Source: Chloroflexota bacterium
GTDB taxonomy: Bacteria; Chloroflexota; Dormibacteria; Aeolococcales; Aeolococcaceae
Assembly (NCBI GenBank): GCA_005880985.1
Contig: VBIQ01000008.1
Span: 1 to 64,000 of the forward strand
Reading direction: 5' to 3'
DNA: 64,000 nucleotides
Position 1 is the stretch's first letter. The number at the start of each line of letters is the position of its first letter. Positions 16,448 through 24,800 of this stretch are shown here, piece by piece. The notes below the pieces were generated by a model. The model searched no databases and was not told where the DNA came from. It was given only the letters and a program-made list of their open reading frames with translations. The position numbers and the translations under genes are program-made.

Positions 16448-16804
16448 TCAGCCTTCGGCGTTCTCTTGGAAGGGACGCACCTCGACCGGTCCGCCGCACG
16501 CCCGCGTCGCCTTGGTCGCCCAGGCGAGCGCGGCGTCGAGATCTGCGGCCTGGATCACCCAGAACCCGCCGATGTGCTCCTTGCCCTCGGCGAAGGGGCC
16601 GTCGGTGGTGAGCACCTCGCCGTCCTGGACCCGGACCACGGTGGCCGTGTTCGCGGGGTGCAGCCCGCCGGCGAACACCCACGCCCCGGCCTTCTGAATC
16701 TCGGCGTTGAGGGCGTTCACGTCCCGATACATCTTCTGCATCGTCTCCGGGGGTGGCAGCGGGTCGCCCTCGACCATGTGAACGCTGAGCAGGTACTGCT
16801 TCAT
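16448..16804 (-). CDS. DGPF (YCII-related) protein
   Basis: This 118-residue dimeric alpha/beta-barrel-fold protein starts [13 protein letters not shown] and contains the defining [19 protein letters not shown] segment (about residues 65-83). AAGGAGG before the ATG at 16804 fixes the start. DGPF proteins are partners of ECF42 sigma factors, and the sigma gene begins 7 bp downstream. The biochemical role is not established; it may be a target or a signalling partner of the sigma factor. Confidence 0.92.
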   Translation of the reverse strand: MKQYLLSVHMVEGDPLPPPETMQKMYRDVNALNAEIQKAGAWVFAGGLHPANTATVVRVQDGEVLTTDGPFAEGKEHIGGFWVIQAADLDAALAWATKATRACGGPVEVRPFQENAEG

Positions 16805-16957
16805 CGGGGTTCCTCCTTGACGGTACCGCCGGCGCCGTGCCGGCGTCTCACCCTCTACACGAACGGCCCGCGCCCGGATCGACATCGAGACGGACTCGAC
16901 CGAGGGCTAGGGTGGCCCGACCGTTTGAACGGCCTGCCGTGGTGGTCGAGCCGGTGC

Positions 16958-17971
16958 TTACGCGGTCGCCTTTCGGGCCCGGCTGGGCGCGACGCGAGGC
17001 GGCTCGCCCGGCATCTTCGGATAGACGGGTGGCCACGGCGCATCGACCAGCCCGGCGGCCGTGTCGCGCGCGTGGAGGGCCAGCAACGGCTCGAGTGACT
17101 GGGGAGCGGCGGTCATCGAAGCCCATGGGTCGCCTTGGCGAGCGACCCGCGCGGGCACGGTGGCGATGGAGAGCGAGTCCGGGTCGATGGCGTCGAGCTC
17201 GTCCCAGGTGAACGGTGTGGACACCTGAGCACCCGGACGAGCACGCACGGACCAGGCGCCGAAGATCGTCTTGTGGGGGGCGTTCTGGTTGAAGTCGACG
17301 AAGACCCGGCGGCCGCGTTCCTCCTTCCACCAGGCCGCGGTCGTCAGCTCGGGACGCCGGCGCTCGAGCTCGCGAGCGACTGCGACCGCGGCAGCCCGCA
17401 CCTGGTAGGAGGTCCACCGCGGTTCCAACCGCACGTACACATGGATGCCACGGTTGCCCGTCGTCTTGGGCAGACCCACGATGCCGAGTTCGTCCAACAG
17501 AGCGCGCACCTCGCGTGCTGCCTCCTGCACCATCGGGAAGGTGACGCCCGGACTGGGGTCGAGGTCGATCCGGAGCTCGTCCGCGTGATCGGGATCAGAT
17601 GCCTGGGCGGGCCACACGTGGAATCCAATGCAGGCGAGATTGACGGCCCACAGCACGTGCGCAAGGTCGGCCGCCACGAGGGCGCGCGAGGTCGTGCCGT
17701 TGGGGGTGCTGACGATCGTCGTCTGCAACCAGTCGGGGTGCGAGTCGGGAATCCTCTTCTGGAAGAACGAGGAGCCGCCCGCCCCGTGGGGGAAACGCTG
17801 CAGGAGCACAGGCCGATCGCGCATCGCGCGAAGCAAGGGCTCCTCGACCGCCTGGTAGTAGTGGACGAGGTCGAGCTTGGTCTCGCCGCGCTCTGCGAAG
17901 AACACCTTGTCGGGGCTCGTGATGATGACCTCACGGCCCGACGCCTCGACCGCCGCTGTCTCGTCACCCAT
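16958..17971 (-). CDS. LigD-type primase-polymerase (NHEJ PolDom)
   Basis: This 337-residue protein is a stand-alone archaeo-eukaryotic primase-like polymerase, the LigD polymerase domain of bacterial end joining. Visible motifs are FFAERGETKLDLVHYY, QKRIPDSHPDW, the catalytic acidic pair in DELRIDLDPSPG (about 137-148), TTGNRGIHVYVR and a late FVDFNQNAPHKTIFGAWSVR. I start at the ATG at 17971, whose A is also the last base of the preceding stop codon (TGATG). Such genes usually sit with ku and ligD ligase; neither is in this window. It may serve NHEJ, base-excision repair or stress repair. Confidence 0.9.
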   Translation of the reverse strand: MGDETAAVEASGREVIITSPDKVFFAERGETKLDLVHYYQAVEEPLLRAMRDRPVLLQRFPHGAGGSSFFQKRIPDSHPDWLQTTIVSTPNGTTSRALVAADLAHVLWAVNLACIGFHVWPAQASDPDHADELRIDLDPSPGVTFPMVQEAAREVRALLDELGIVGLPKTTGNRGIHVYVRLEPRWTSYQVRAAAVAVARELERRRPELTTAAWWKEERGRRVFVDFNQNAPHKTIFGAWSVRARPGAQVSTPFTWDELDAIDPDSLSIATVPARVARQGDPWASMTAAPQSLEPLLALHARDTAAGLVDAPWPPVYPKMPGEPPRVAPSRARKATA

Positions 17972-18786
17972 CACGGAGGAGCATAGCGGCCCTTGGCTCG
18001 ATGATCCCGGAACGCTGCAGCCGTTCCCGCATCCGCCGGGAAGAACAGCTCGATCGCGAGCTCGGAGGTGGTCACCTCGAACGGGGTGTCGAAGGTGGCG
18101 AACATGCCGAAGAACGCCCACTCACCGCCGTTGGGAGCGCGCATCCTGACCGGGCCGAGGATGTCGTCAGCGCCGGAGCGCGAAGCTCGACCATGCCGGG
18201 GGGCGGGCGCAGGGTAACCGGCGAACTCCTCGACCAGGGCAGCGAGGTTCGCGTCGCCGGTGATCGCAGCCTGCCGCTCGAGCCGCTCGCGAATGAAGGC
18301 GTACGCTTCGCCGAAGTTGAGGATCCGAGGGGCGATGTGCAGGCCGACCCGCAGCACGTTGATCGGCGGCACCAGCAGCGCCGGATCGACACCCTCGATC
18401 AGCGGTAGGACGGCGGAGTTGGCGGTGACCAGGTTCCAGGCGCGGTCGAAGACGACCGCCGGATAGGGCATGTGGCCGGTGAGGATCAGCTCGAGCGCCT
18501 CCCGGACCGGTGCCATGTCGGGGTCGTCGAGTGAGCGCTGTGGGAAGGCCGGGGCATGGCCGGCGGCGAGCAGCAGGAGGTTGCGCTCCCGGAACGGGAC
18601 CCCGAGCTGCTCGGCGAGCCGCAGCACCGTCTCGGGGCTCGGCGTCGACCGACCGGTCTCGACGAAGCTCAGGTGCCGGGCCGAGATGCCGGCCTCGAGC
18701 GCCAGGTCGAGCTGAGTGCGCCGCCGGCGCCGGCGCCACTCGCGCAGCAGCGGCCCGACCCGGGGCTGCGAGGTGATGGTCGCCAT
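17971..18786 (-). CDS. XRE-family regulator with MmyB-like domain
   Basis: This 271-residue protein has an N-terminal helix-turn-helix (about 10-65: LREWRRRRRRTQLDLALEAG, SARHLSFVETGRSTPSPE). An MmyB-like ligand-binding domain follows (about 100-265: MPYPAVVFDRAWNLVTANSA, ADDILGPVRMR, FATFDTPFEVTTSELAIE). Such regulators commonly control a divergent neighbour. A perfect 10-bp inverted repeat lies 39 bp upstream of its start (18825-18847), between it and the DinB-fold gene. It shares one base with the LigD polymerase start, so regulator and polymerase are probably co-transcribed. Confidence 0.9.
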   Translation of the reverse strand: MATITSQPRVGPLLREWRRRRRRTQLDLALEAGISARHLSFVETGRSTPSPETVLRLAEQLGVPFRERNLLLLAAGHAPAFPQRSLDDPDMAPVREALELILTGHMPYPAVVFDRAWNLVTANSAVLPLIEGVDPALLVPPINVLRVGLHIAPRILNFGEAYAFIRERLERQAAITGDANLAALVEEFAGYPAPAPRHGRASRSGADDILGPVRMRAPNGGEWAFFGMFATFDTPFEVTTSELAIELFFPADAGTAAAFRDHRAKGRYAPP

Positions 18787-18824
18787 CTCGTCGTGGCGGA
18801 CTATAGCGGCGACGCGATCGCCCC

Positions 18825-18847
18825 TCGATTACCTCCCAGGTAATCGA
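18825..18847. promoter_or_regulatory. operator for the MmyB-type regulator (candidate)
   Basis: Two perfect 10-bp arms, TCGATTACCT and AGGTAATCGA, flank CCC. The site is centred in the 93-bp divergent promoter region between the regulator and the DinB-fold gene. Position and perfect symmetry suit a dimeric XRE repressor controlling both genes. Confidence 0.75.
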
Positions 18848-18879
18848 CACGACGACCCCCGGCGAGCGATCCTCGGCTC

Positions 18880-19707
18880 ATGCCAGGCTCCGGGCCGCCG
18901 ACCACCGCCGACGCCGCCGCGGCGCGGGCGGCACTCGCCTCCGTCGTTCCCCGGCTGACCGCGCTCATCCGCTCCATCCGCAATCCGGCCGCACCGGCGG
19001 TCGGCGAGTGGAACGCTGGCGATGTCGCCGTCCACCTCGCCCACGCCTGGGAGCTGCTGCCGGCCCTGGCCAGGGGCGACATGGGATCTCCGCTTCACCA
19101 GCCGGACGAGCTCGCCGGTGTGACCACCGCGATGGTGCAGCGCGAGCCCGCTCGTGAGCTGGAAGCGATCGCGGGGCGCATCGAGGAGGCGGCGTCCGAC
19201 TACCTGGCGACCCCGATGACGGACAACGGGGCTCGGCCGTGGATGATCGAGGGGACGACGCTGCCGTCCTCTGCCTTCAGCTGCCACCTGCTCAACGAGT
19301 CGCTGGTGCACGGGTACGACATCGCCCACGCGGAGGGCCGCCGCTGGCACATCGATCCCGCGCACGCCGGCATGGCCATCATGGGCTTCGCCATCCCCGC
19401 GCTGTCGGTGGTCGACCCGCGCTTCCCCGTCGACCAGCGGCACGCCGCCGGCGTTCGCGCCTGCTTCGACATCCGGGTGCGGCGGACCGGGCGTTTCTGC
19501 CTGGTCTTCGACGACGGAGCGCTGACCGTCGAGGCGCCGGGCGAACGGCCGGCCGACTGGCACATCTCCGCCGAGCCGGCGACCCTCTTGCTCCTCCTCT
19601 GGTCGCGCACGAGTCCGTGGCCGGGCATGCTCAGCGGGCGGTTGCGGGTGTGGGGGAGGCGGCCGCTGCTCGGGATGCGCCTGACGCGGATGATGCGCAA
19701 CCCGTAG
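18880..19707 (+). CDS. DinB/mycothiol-dependent maleylpyruvate-isomerase-type protein
   Basis: This 275-residue protein has an N-terminal DinB-like four-helix domain (about 15-165: GEWNAGDVAVHLAHAWELL, NESLVHGYDIAHAEGRRW). A C-terminal SCP2-like domain follows (about 190-260: VDQRHAAGVRACFDIRVR, ISAEPATLLLLLW). This is the TIGR03083 layout, in which conserved histidines bind divalent metal and many members use mycothiol. It is divergent from the MmyB-type regulator across a symmetrical operator and is likely its target. The substrate is unknown. Confidence 0.85.
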   Translation: MPGSGPPTTADAAAARAALASVVPRLTALIRSIRNPAAPAVGEWNAGDVAVHLAHAWELLPALARGDMGSPLHQPDELAGVTTAMVQREPARELEAIAGRIEEAASDYLATPMTDNGARPWMIEGTTLPSSAFSCHLLNESLVHGYDIAHAEGRRWHIDPAHAGMAIMGFAIPALSVVDPRFPVDQRHAAGVRACFDIRVRRTGRFCLVFDDGALTVEAPGERPADWHISAEPATLLLLLWSRTSPWPGMLSGRLRVWGRRPLLGMRLTRMMRNP

Positions 19708-19719
19708 CTCGCGCCTCGC

Positions 19720-19899
19720 GTGTTCGCGCTCGCCCTCGTCATTCTGGCAGTGCTGACTGTCGTGGTGTTCCTGGCCATGCGCTCTGCCGTGGGCTGGGAG
19801 GGAGTGATCCGAGGTACCGCGGTGTACACGATCGCGGTGGTCGCCATGGCGCTGGTGACCGTATTGGTGATCCTGGCCACCCACGCCGCGGCGCGGTGA
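19720..19899 (+). CDS. small two-helix membrane protein
   Basis: A 59-residue open frame starts at GTG 19720, 12 bp after the DinB-fold gene, with an in-frame stop at 19705-19707 excluding a longer form. It encodes two hydrophobic helices (FALALVILAVLTVVVFLAM and YTIAVVAMALVTVLVILAT) joined by a short polar loop (RSAVGWEGVIRGT). Spacing suggests co-transcription with the DinB-fold gene. There is no clear ribosome site of its own. I do not recognise the family. Confidence 0.55.
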   Translation: MFALALVILAVLTVVVFLAMRSAVGWEGVIRGTAVYTIAVVAMALVTVLVILATHAAAR

Positions 19900-19931
19900 T
19901 GTGGTAGACAGGCCGTCACCGAGGCTCACCT

Positions 19932-20624
19932 ATGGCGCCCAGACACTCCCACTTCACCCCAGCACTCTTCGACTTCCTTCGCGAGCTTCGAGCGCACAAC
20001 AATCGCGAATGGTTCCAGCGGAACAAGGTGCGCTACGAGGCAGATGTCCGCGCGCCCTCGCTCCAGTTCATCACCGACGCCGCCCTGCCGCTGCGGAGGA
20101 TCAGCAGGCACCTCGTCGCCGATCCCCGTCCCGTCGGCGGCTCGCTCTTTCGTATCAACCGCGACATCCGTTTCTCGTCAGACAAGAGTCCCTACAAGAC
20201 CGCTGTCGGCATGTCCTTCGGTCATGATCGCGGTCGGGATGGCCCCGCTCCCGGCTACTATCTCCATCTCGAGGCGGAACAGTCCTTCGTCGGCGGCGGA
20301 GTGCACATGCCCGACACGGCGACGCTCAACCGTGTCCGAGACGCGATCATCGCCGACACCGGCGGCTGGAGACGTGTCGTCGAAGACGCCGACTTCGCGC
20401 CCGCGTTCACCCTCATGGGTGACGCCCTGAAGCGCGCTCCGCAGGGATACGATCCGAGCCACCCCTACGTCGAGCACCTCAAGCGCAAGAGTTACGTATG
20501 GCACGTGGCCTACTCCGAGGCCGAGGTGTGCGCCCCCGACTTCATCGACCGCTTCCTCGACTCCTGCCGGATGGCGGCGCCATTCACCCGCTTCCTTGCC
20601 AAGGCTCTCGATGCCGCCTGGTAG
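19932..20624 (+). CDS. DUF2461 (TIGR02453) family protein
   Basis: This 230-residue protein carries the family blocks HFTPALFDFLRELRAHNNREWF at the start, LFRINRDIRFSSDKSPYKT (about 75-93), GYYLHLEAEQSFVGGGVHMP and WHVAYSEAEV. DUF2461 proteins are widespread and functionally uncharacterised. Its 3' end overlaps the acetyltransferase gene by 14 bp, so the two are probably expressed together. The length is normal. Confidence 0.92.
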   Translation: MAPRHSHFTPALFDFLRELRAHNNREWFQRNKVRYEADVRAPSLQFITDAALPLRRISRHLVADPRPVGGSLFRINRDIRFSSDKSPYKTAVGMSFGHDRGRDGPAPGYYLHLEAEQSFVGGGVHMPDTATLNRVRDAIIADTGGWRRVVEDADFAPAFTLMGDALKRAPQGYDPSHPYVEHLKRKSYVWHVAYSEAEVCAPDFIDRFLDSCRMAAPFTRFLAKALDAAW

Positions 20625-21144
20625 CCGTGCCGTTCCCTCATCCCGGCCCGACGTGGGGGTCAGGCCGATGGCCCCCGGCGATTGGCCCGCGGTGCGCCGG
20701 ATCTATGAGGAGGGGATCGCCACCGGGGATGCCACCTTCGAGACCGAGGCTCCGGCATGGGAGAGTTGGCACGCGAGCCACCTCGCTGCTCCCCGGTTGG
20801 TTGCCCGGTGCAATGGGGAGGTCGTCGCCTGGGCCGCCCTCGCACCGGTCTCCGAGCGCTGCGTGTACGCCGGCGTCGCGGAGGACAGTGTCTACGTGAG
20901 CGCGGAGGCGCGCGGACGTGGCGTGGGACACGTGGTTCTCACAGCCCTTGTCGCCGAAGCAGAGGCGGCCGGGATCTGGACGGTGCAGACGGGGATCTTT
21001 CCGGAGAACCACGCCAGCGTCGCGCTGCACCAGCGTTGCGGCTTCCGCATCGTCGGCACGCGAGAACGCGTGGGCCGGCTGGCCGGACGGTGGCGCGATG
21101 TGGTCCTTCTCGAGCGCCGAAGCTCGGTTGCCGGGATCGACTGA
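20611..21144 (+). CDS. GNAT acetyltransferase, phosphinothricin/methionine-sulfoximine type
   Basis: The 177-residue protein resembles the PAT/MddA branch of GNAT enzymes, which acetylate phosphinothricin, methionine sulfone or sulfoximine with acetyl-CoA. It has VRPMAPGDWPAVRRIYEEGI and the branch hallmark ATFETEAP near residue 44. EDSVYVSAEARGRGVGHVVL is the acetyl-CoA loop, and NHASVALHQRCGFRIVGTRE is the late motif. The start at 20611 overlaps the DUF2461 gene by 14 bp; an in-frame ATG at 20668 is possible but would leave no coupling. The natural substrate is not shown. Confidence 0.88.
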   Translation: MPPGSRAVPSSRPDVGVRPMAPGDWPAVRRIYEEGIATGDATFETEAPAWESWHASHLAAPRLVARCNGEVVAWAALAPVSERCVYAGVAEDSVYVSAEARGRGVGHVVLTALVAEAEAAGIWTVQTGIFPENHASVALHQRCGFRIVGTRERVGRLAGRWRDVVLLERRSSVAGID

Positions 21145-21183
21145 CCCGGCTGAGGCGGCCGCCGCATACGGCCGGCTGCGGCG

Positions 21184-21594
21184 TCAGTCGGACCAGCCGT
21201 TCTCGCGGTTGTACTGCCTGGTGGACATCGCCGCATCGACCAGGCCGCAGAGCCAGACCAGCGAGCCGAACAAGAGCAGCGCCGGAAGCGCGATCAACAG
21301 CTCCTGACAGTGGGAGCCGGTGCAGTCGATGGCCCCCGACCCCATGACGGCGGTCACTCGGGAGTGGTTCTCCGCCGCGAGCAGGAGGGCGGCCGCGGCC
21401 GAACCGTTTGCCAGGAGGCAGAGAGCGAGACCTCGTGCCCACTGTCCTGCAAGGGCTGTCCCGAGCCCGCTGACGAGCAGGCTGGCGAGCACGTGCAGGG
21501 CAACACTCTTCCGGGGACGGGGCTGCGGCGCGACTTGGACCCACCGAGTGCCGTTCCACTGCAGGAGCCCGTCAGCAGAGTAGGGAAAGTGCAT
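21184..21594 (-). CDS. membrane protein with N-terminal DUF2510-like stretch
   Basis: This 136-residue protein opens with a short FPYSADGLLQWNGTRWVQV segment, as in actinomycete DUF2510 proteins, where one tryptophan-rich motif precedes membrane helices. Three hydrophobic helices follow (SVALHVLASLLVSGLG, LALCLLANGSAAAALLLA, LLIALPALLLFGSLVWLCGLV). I chose the ATG at 21594 because the aromatic motif follows directly and a G-rich stretch precedes it; an in-frame start 15 bp upstream is possible. Role unknown. Confidence 0.6.
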   Translation of the reverse strand: MHFPYSADGLLQWNGTRWVQVAPQPRPRKSVALHVLASLLVSGLGTALAGQWARGLALCLLANGSAAAALLLAAENHSRVTAVMGSGAIDCTGSHCQELLIALPALLLFGSLVWLCGLVDAAMSTRQYNRENGWSD

Positions 21595-21727
21595 CACCCC
21601 GGTCCCCACCCCCGTGCGACGGCTGGCCGCCCCCCATCTCTATCCCTCTGTGCGGTCGGCGCTCCCGCCAATCGCGAAGCGAAGGCTAGGCCAGGCAGGC
21701 CGGGCGTGGCCGAGACTTCGTGAATCT

Positions 21728-22438
21728 TTACAGCGAGAACGACACCGTGGTGCCCGAGCTGCCGGCGCCGGGCGGTGGGGTGATCGCGGGCACGGAGGCG
21801 CGGTAGTCGTAGTCATCGAGCGATGAGGAGGTGGTGTCCTGCGGGCTGTGCCCGCAGGCCGTGCTTCCTCCCGACGTCGCCCTGCCGGTCGTCTTGTTCT
21901 CGATCACCCGTGCGGGCCCGTCGACAGCGACGTAGGTAATGCTCGGTGCGGCGCCCGGCGCCTTGCCGTCGTCCATGATGGCGATGACCCGGATGCCCTT
22001 GATGGTGCTCACCGCGCCCTTGGTGAGCTTGCCGTGCTCCTTCTGCGCGCAGTCGATCGTCTTCGACAGGGTTGCCGACTGAGCCTGGAGCTCGAGGTCC
22101 GGCGTCGCCTCTCGGAAGGGGCTGCCGCTCTGCGACACGTATGCCTTGCCGCCGACAACGACCACCACGTCATCGCTGCTTCCCTGCTTGAACTCGATGC
22201 GGGCCGCGTTCTGGGTGACATCGCCGGTGACGTGGGTGGTGCCGGTGTCGTTGGTCTGGGTACCGACGATGCGGACGTGGTCGACCTGCCTCATCGCCGC
22301 CAGGGTGTCGCCGTAGATCTGGTCGGCGCTCCTGCTCGCCTCGCCCGAGTCCGAGCCCGAGCCGCAGCTGCCGAGGGAGACCAGGCAGGCGCTCCCGAGC
22401 GTGGCGGCGAGGGCCCTGATCAGCATGAGAGATGGCAT
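21728..22438 (-). CDS. LppX/LprG-like lipoprotein
   Basis: This 236-residue protein has a lipobox (LVSLGSC, Cys about residue 25) and a Ser/Gly linker. The domain that follows resembles the LppX_LprAFG fold, binding hydrophobic ligands: DTLAAMRQVDHVRIVGTQTN, DVTQNAARIEFKQ and VVVGGKAYVSQSGSPF. The C-terminus is Ser/Thr-rich and disordered. In mycobacteria such proteins carry lipids across the periplasm; that role here is inference. It lies 25 bp downstream of the aldo/keto reductase gene on the same strand. Confidence 0.65.
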   Translation of the reverse strand: MPSLMLIRALAATLGSACLVSLGSCGSGSDSGEASRSADQIYGDTLAAMRQVDHVRIVGTQTNDTGTTHVTGDVTQNAARIEFKQGSSDDVVVVVGGKAYVSQSGSPFREATPDLELQAQSATLSKTIDCAQKEHGKLTKGAVSTIKGIRVIAIMDDGKAPGAAPSITYVAVDGPARVIENKTTGRATSGGSTACGHSPQDTTSSSLDDYDYRASVPAITPPPGAGSSGTTVSFSL

Positions 22439-22463
22439 CGTGTCCTTTGCGTCGAACGGCGCA

Positions 22464-23411
22464 TCAGCTGCGGCTCACCGGTGCGAGCACCCGGTCGACG
22501 GCAGCGAGCACATCATCGCTCAACCGGGTCCCCGATGCGGCCGCGTTGGCATCGACCTGCTCGGGACGGCTGGCCCCGACGATCGCCGCCGTCACCTCGG
22601 GCCGTCGCAGCACCCAGGCGATCGCCATCGTCGCCATGGTCAGTCCCGCCTCGCCGGCGAGCGGACCGAGCGCCTGGACCGCCTCCAGCACATCGTCGCG
22701 GAGAAGGCCACCCATCGCCCAGTTCATGTCGTCGCTGCGCGCCCGCGAGTCGGCGGGAGGCGCTTGGCCCGGACCGTACTTGCCCGTCAGCACACCCTGG
22801 GCGAGCGGTGACCACACGATCTGGCCGATGCCCTTCTGCGCGCAGAGCGGGAAGACCTCCGGCTCCGGGGCTCGCCAGAGCATTGAATACTGCGGCTGGC
22901 TCGAGACGAAATGTTCCACTCCGGGAAGATCCAGTGACCGGCGGATCTGATCGGGCGTCCACTCGCTGAACCCGATGTAACGCACCTTCCCCGCTCGCAC
23001 CACCTCGCTCAGCGCATCCATCGTCTCCTCGAGCGGTGTCTCGGGGTCGTAGCGATGGCACTGGTAGAGGTCCACGTGGTCGGTCCGCAGGCGCCGCAGC
23101 GAGGCGTCGAGCTGCTTGTGGATCTGCGCTGCGGAGAGGCCGTGGTCGCGCGGTGACATCGGGAAGAACAGCTTGGTTGCCAGGATGTAGGAGCTGCGGT
23201 CGATCCCGGCCAGCGCCTCGCCGAGCAGCGATTCGGCGCCGCCGCCACCGTAAACGTTGGCGGTGTCGAACAGGGTGATGCCGGCGTCGAGGGCTCGGCG
23301 GACGCAGGCGATCGCCTGGTCACGTGCGACGCCGCCTCCGTAGGTCAGCCACGACCCGAGGGCCACCTCGGAGACGAGAAGATCACTGTCGCCGAGCCTG
23401 CGGTACTCCAT
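22464..23411 (-). CDS. aldo/keto reductase, potassium-channel beta-subunit type
   Basis: This 315-residue NADPH-dependent oxidoreductase is a TIM barrel. The catalytic set is visible as FDTANVYGGGGAES (Asp, Tyr), ATKLFF (Lys) and YQCHRYDP (His). The cofactor-binding end has SPLAQGVLTGKY and IVGASRPEQVDANAAA. I start at the ATG at 23411, preceded by GAGGGACGCGGG; the long upstream frame is shadow sequence. The family reduces aldehydes and ketones of varied origin, and the substrate is unknown. The CpaF gene is divergent, 173 bp away. Confidence 0.92.
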   Translation of the reverse strand: MEYRRLGDSDLLVSEVALGSWLTYGGGVARDQAIACVRRALDAGITLFDTANVYGGGGAESLLGEALAGIDRSSYILATKLFFPMSPRDHGLSAAQIHKQLDASLRRLRTDHVDLYQCHRYDPETPLEETMDALSEVVRAGKVRYIGFSEWTPDQIRRSLDLPGVEHFVSSQPQYSMLWRAPEPEVFPLCAQKGIGQIVWSPLAQGVLTGKYGPGQAPPADSRARSDDMNWAMGGLLRDDVLEAVQALGPLAGEAGLTMATMAIAWVLRRPEVTAAIVGASRPEQVDANAAASGTRLSDDVLAAVDRVLAPVSRS

Positions 23412-23584
23412 CCCGCGTCCCTCCGGTCCGGCCGTTGCAGCGGCGCAGGCCCGGACTCTAGGGACATCGCCCGCACCTTTACAGCAGCTTACAGGCGCAG
23501 CCGACTCCGCCTGCGGGCGATCTCCTACCATGGAGGACGGCATGCGGCCGCGGGCGGGAGCGGCTTGACCAGGGGGAGACACGA

Positions 23585-24754
23585 TTGGCCATCGACGCTG
23601 CCGCCTCTGGCGGCGCCGGTTCCAGCCGCCGCTCGGAGTCCCCGCCGCCGGCGGCGCTGTCCGGGTACCTCGCTGCCCTCGGTCCACTGCGGGACCTGGT
23701 GGAGGACGACAGCCTCACCGAGATCATGGTCGTGGGCCCGGACCGGGTCTACGTGGAGCGGGAGGGAAGGGTCCACCTCACCGATGTCAGGTTTGACAAC
23801 GAGGCCCACCTGGTCGGGGTGATCGACCTGATCGTCACCGCCGTCGGACGCGAGCTGAACCGCCGCCATCCCATCTGCGAGGCGCGGCTGCTCGACGGCT
23901 CGCGGGTGGCAGCCAGCATCCCCCCGGTGGCGCTCAACGGTCCCCTGCTCACGATTCGCAAGTTCAGCCGCCGGCGGTACGACGTCGGGGACCTCGTCGC
24001 CTTCGGGTCCATCACCGAGGAGGCGGCCGCCTACCTCCAGGTTGCCGTCCTGGCCCGCGCCAACCTGATCATCAGCGGGGGAGCGGGGAGCGGAAAGACG
24101 ACCCTGCTCAACGCACTCTCACGCTTCATCGCGGAAGAGGAGCGAGTGGTCACCATCGAGGACGCGGCAGAGTTGAAGCTTCATCAGGAGCATGTCTGCT
24201 CCCTCGAGTCGCGCTCCGGTGATGACGACGGCACCGGCCGGATCTCCATCCGCGACCTGGTCGTTCATTCGTTGCGGATGCGGCCTGACCGGATCATCGT
24301 CGGCGAGTGCCGGGCCGGCGAGGCGCTGGACATGCTTCAGGCAATGAACACCGGTCATGACGGGTCACTCACCACCATTCATGCCAACAGCCCGCGCGAT
24401 TGCCTGGCACGACTCGAGACGATGGTGCTCATGGCGGGTCTCGACCTCCCAGTTCGGGCCATCCGCCAGCACATCGCCTCCGCCATCGACGTGCTGGTCC
24501 ACCTGAGCAGGCTGAAGGACGGCCCACGGCGGGTCGTCTCCGTCAGCGAGATCGTCGGCATGGAGGGAGACATCATCACCATGCAGGACATCTTCAGCAT
24601 GGGCCGCGGCACCGAATCTGCGAAGCAAGCGGCGGTCACCAGGCTCCGGCCGACGGGAGTGCGCCCGCAGACGCTCCGCCGGCTCGAGGAGCGCGGCATC
24701 CCCGCCCCGGACGCGCTGCGCCGGCTGTTCCCGGTCCCGCGGGTGGTCGCCTGA
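23585..24754 (+). CDS. CpaF/TadA-type secretion ATPase
   Basis: This 389-residue member of the type II/IV secretion (VirB11-like) ATPases powers Tad pili or related machines. The N-terminal domain contains DSLTEIMVVGPDRVYVEREG. Walker A is GGAGSGKTT (165-173), and an aspartate box (VVTIEDAAELKL) and Walker B region (RPDRIIVGECRAGEALD) follow. A His box is visible (GSLTTIHANSPRDCLARLE). The start is TTG with GGGGGAGA before it. No cpaE, tadB, tadC or pilin gene is near, so it is an orphan here. It may work with distant tad genes or, with the channel-like neighbour, in another role. Confidence 0.93.
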   Translation: MAIDAAASGGAGSSRRSESPPPAALSGYLAALGPLRDLVEDDSLTEIMVVGPDRVYVEREGRVHLTDVRFDNEAHLVGVIDLIVTAVGRELNRRHPICEARLLDGSRVAASIPPVALNGPLLTIRKFSRRRYDVGDLVAFGSITEEAAAYLQVAVLARANLIISGGAGSGKTTLLNALSRFIAEEERVVTIEDAAELKLHQEHVCSLESRSGDDDGTGRISIRDLVVHSLRMRPDRIIVGECRAGEALDMLQAMNTGHDGSLTTIHANSPRDCLARLETMVLMAGLDLPVRAIRQHIASAIDVLVHLSRLKDGPRRVVSVSEIVGMEGDIITMQDIFSMGRGTESAKQAAVTRLRPTGVRPQTLRRLEERGIPAPDALRRLFPVPRVVA

Positions 24755-24800
24755 CGCCGGCGCGAGCCGCCGAGACCGTCGAGCGTTCACGATTGGAGCT

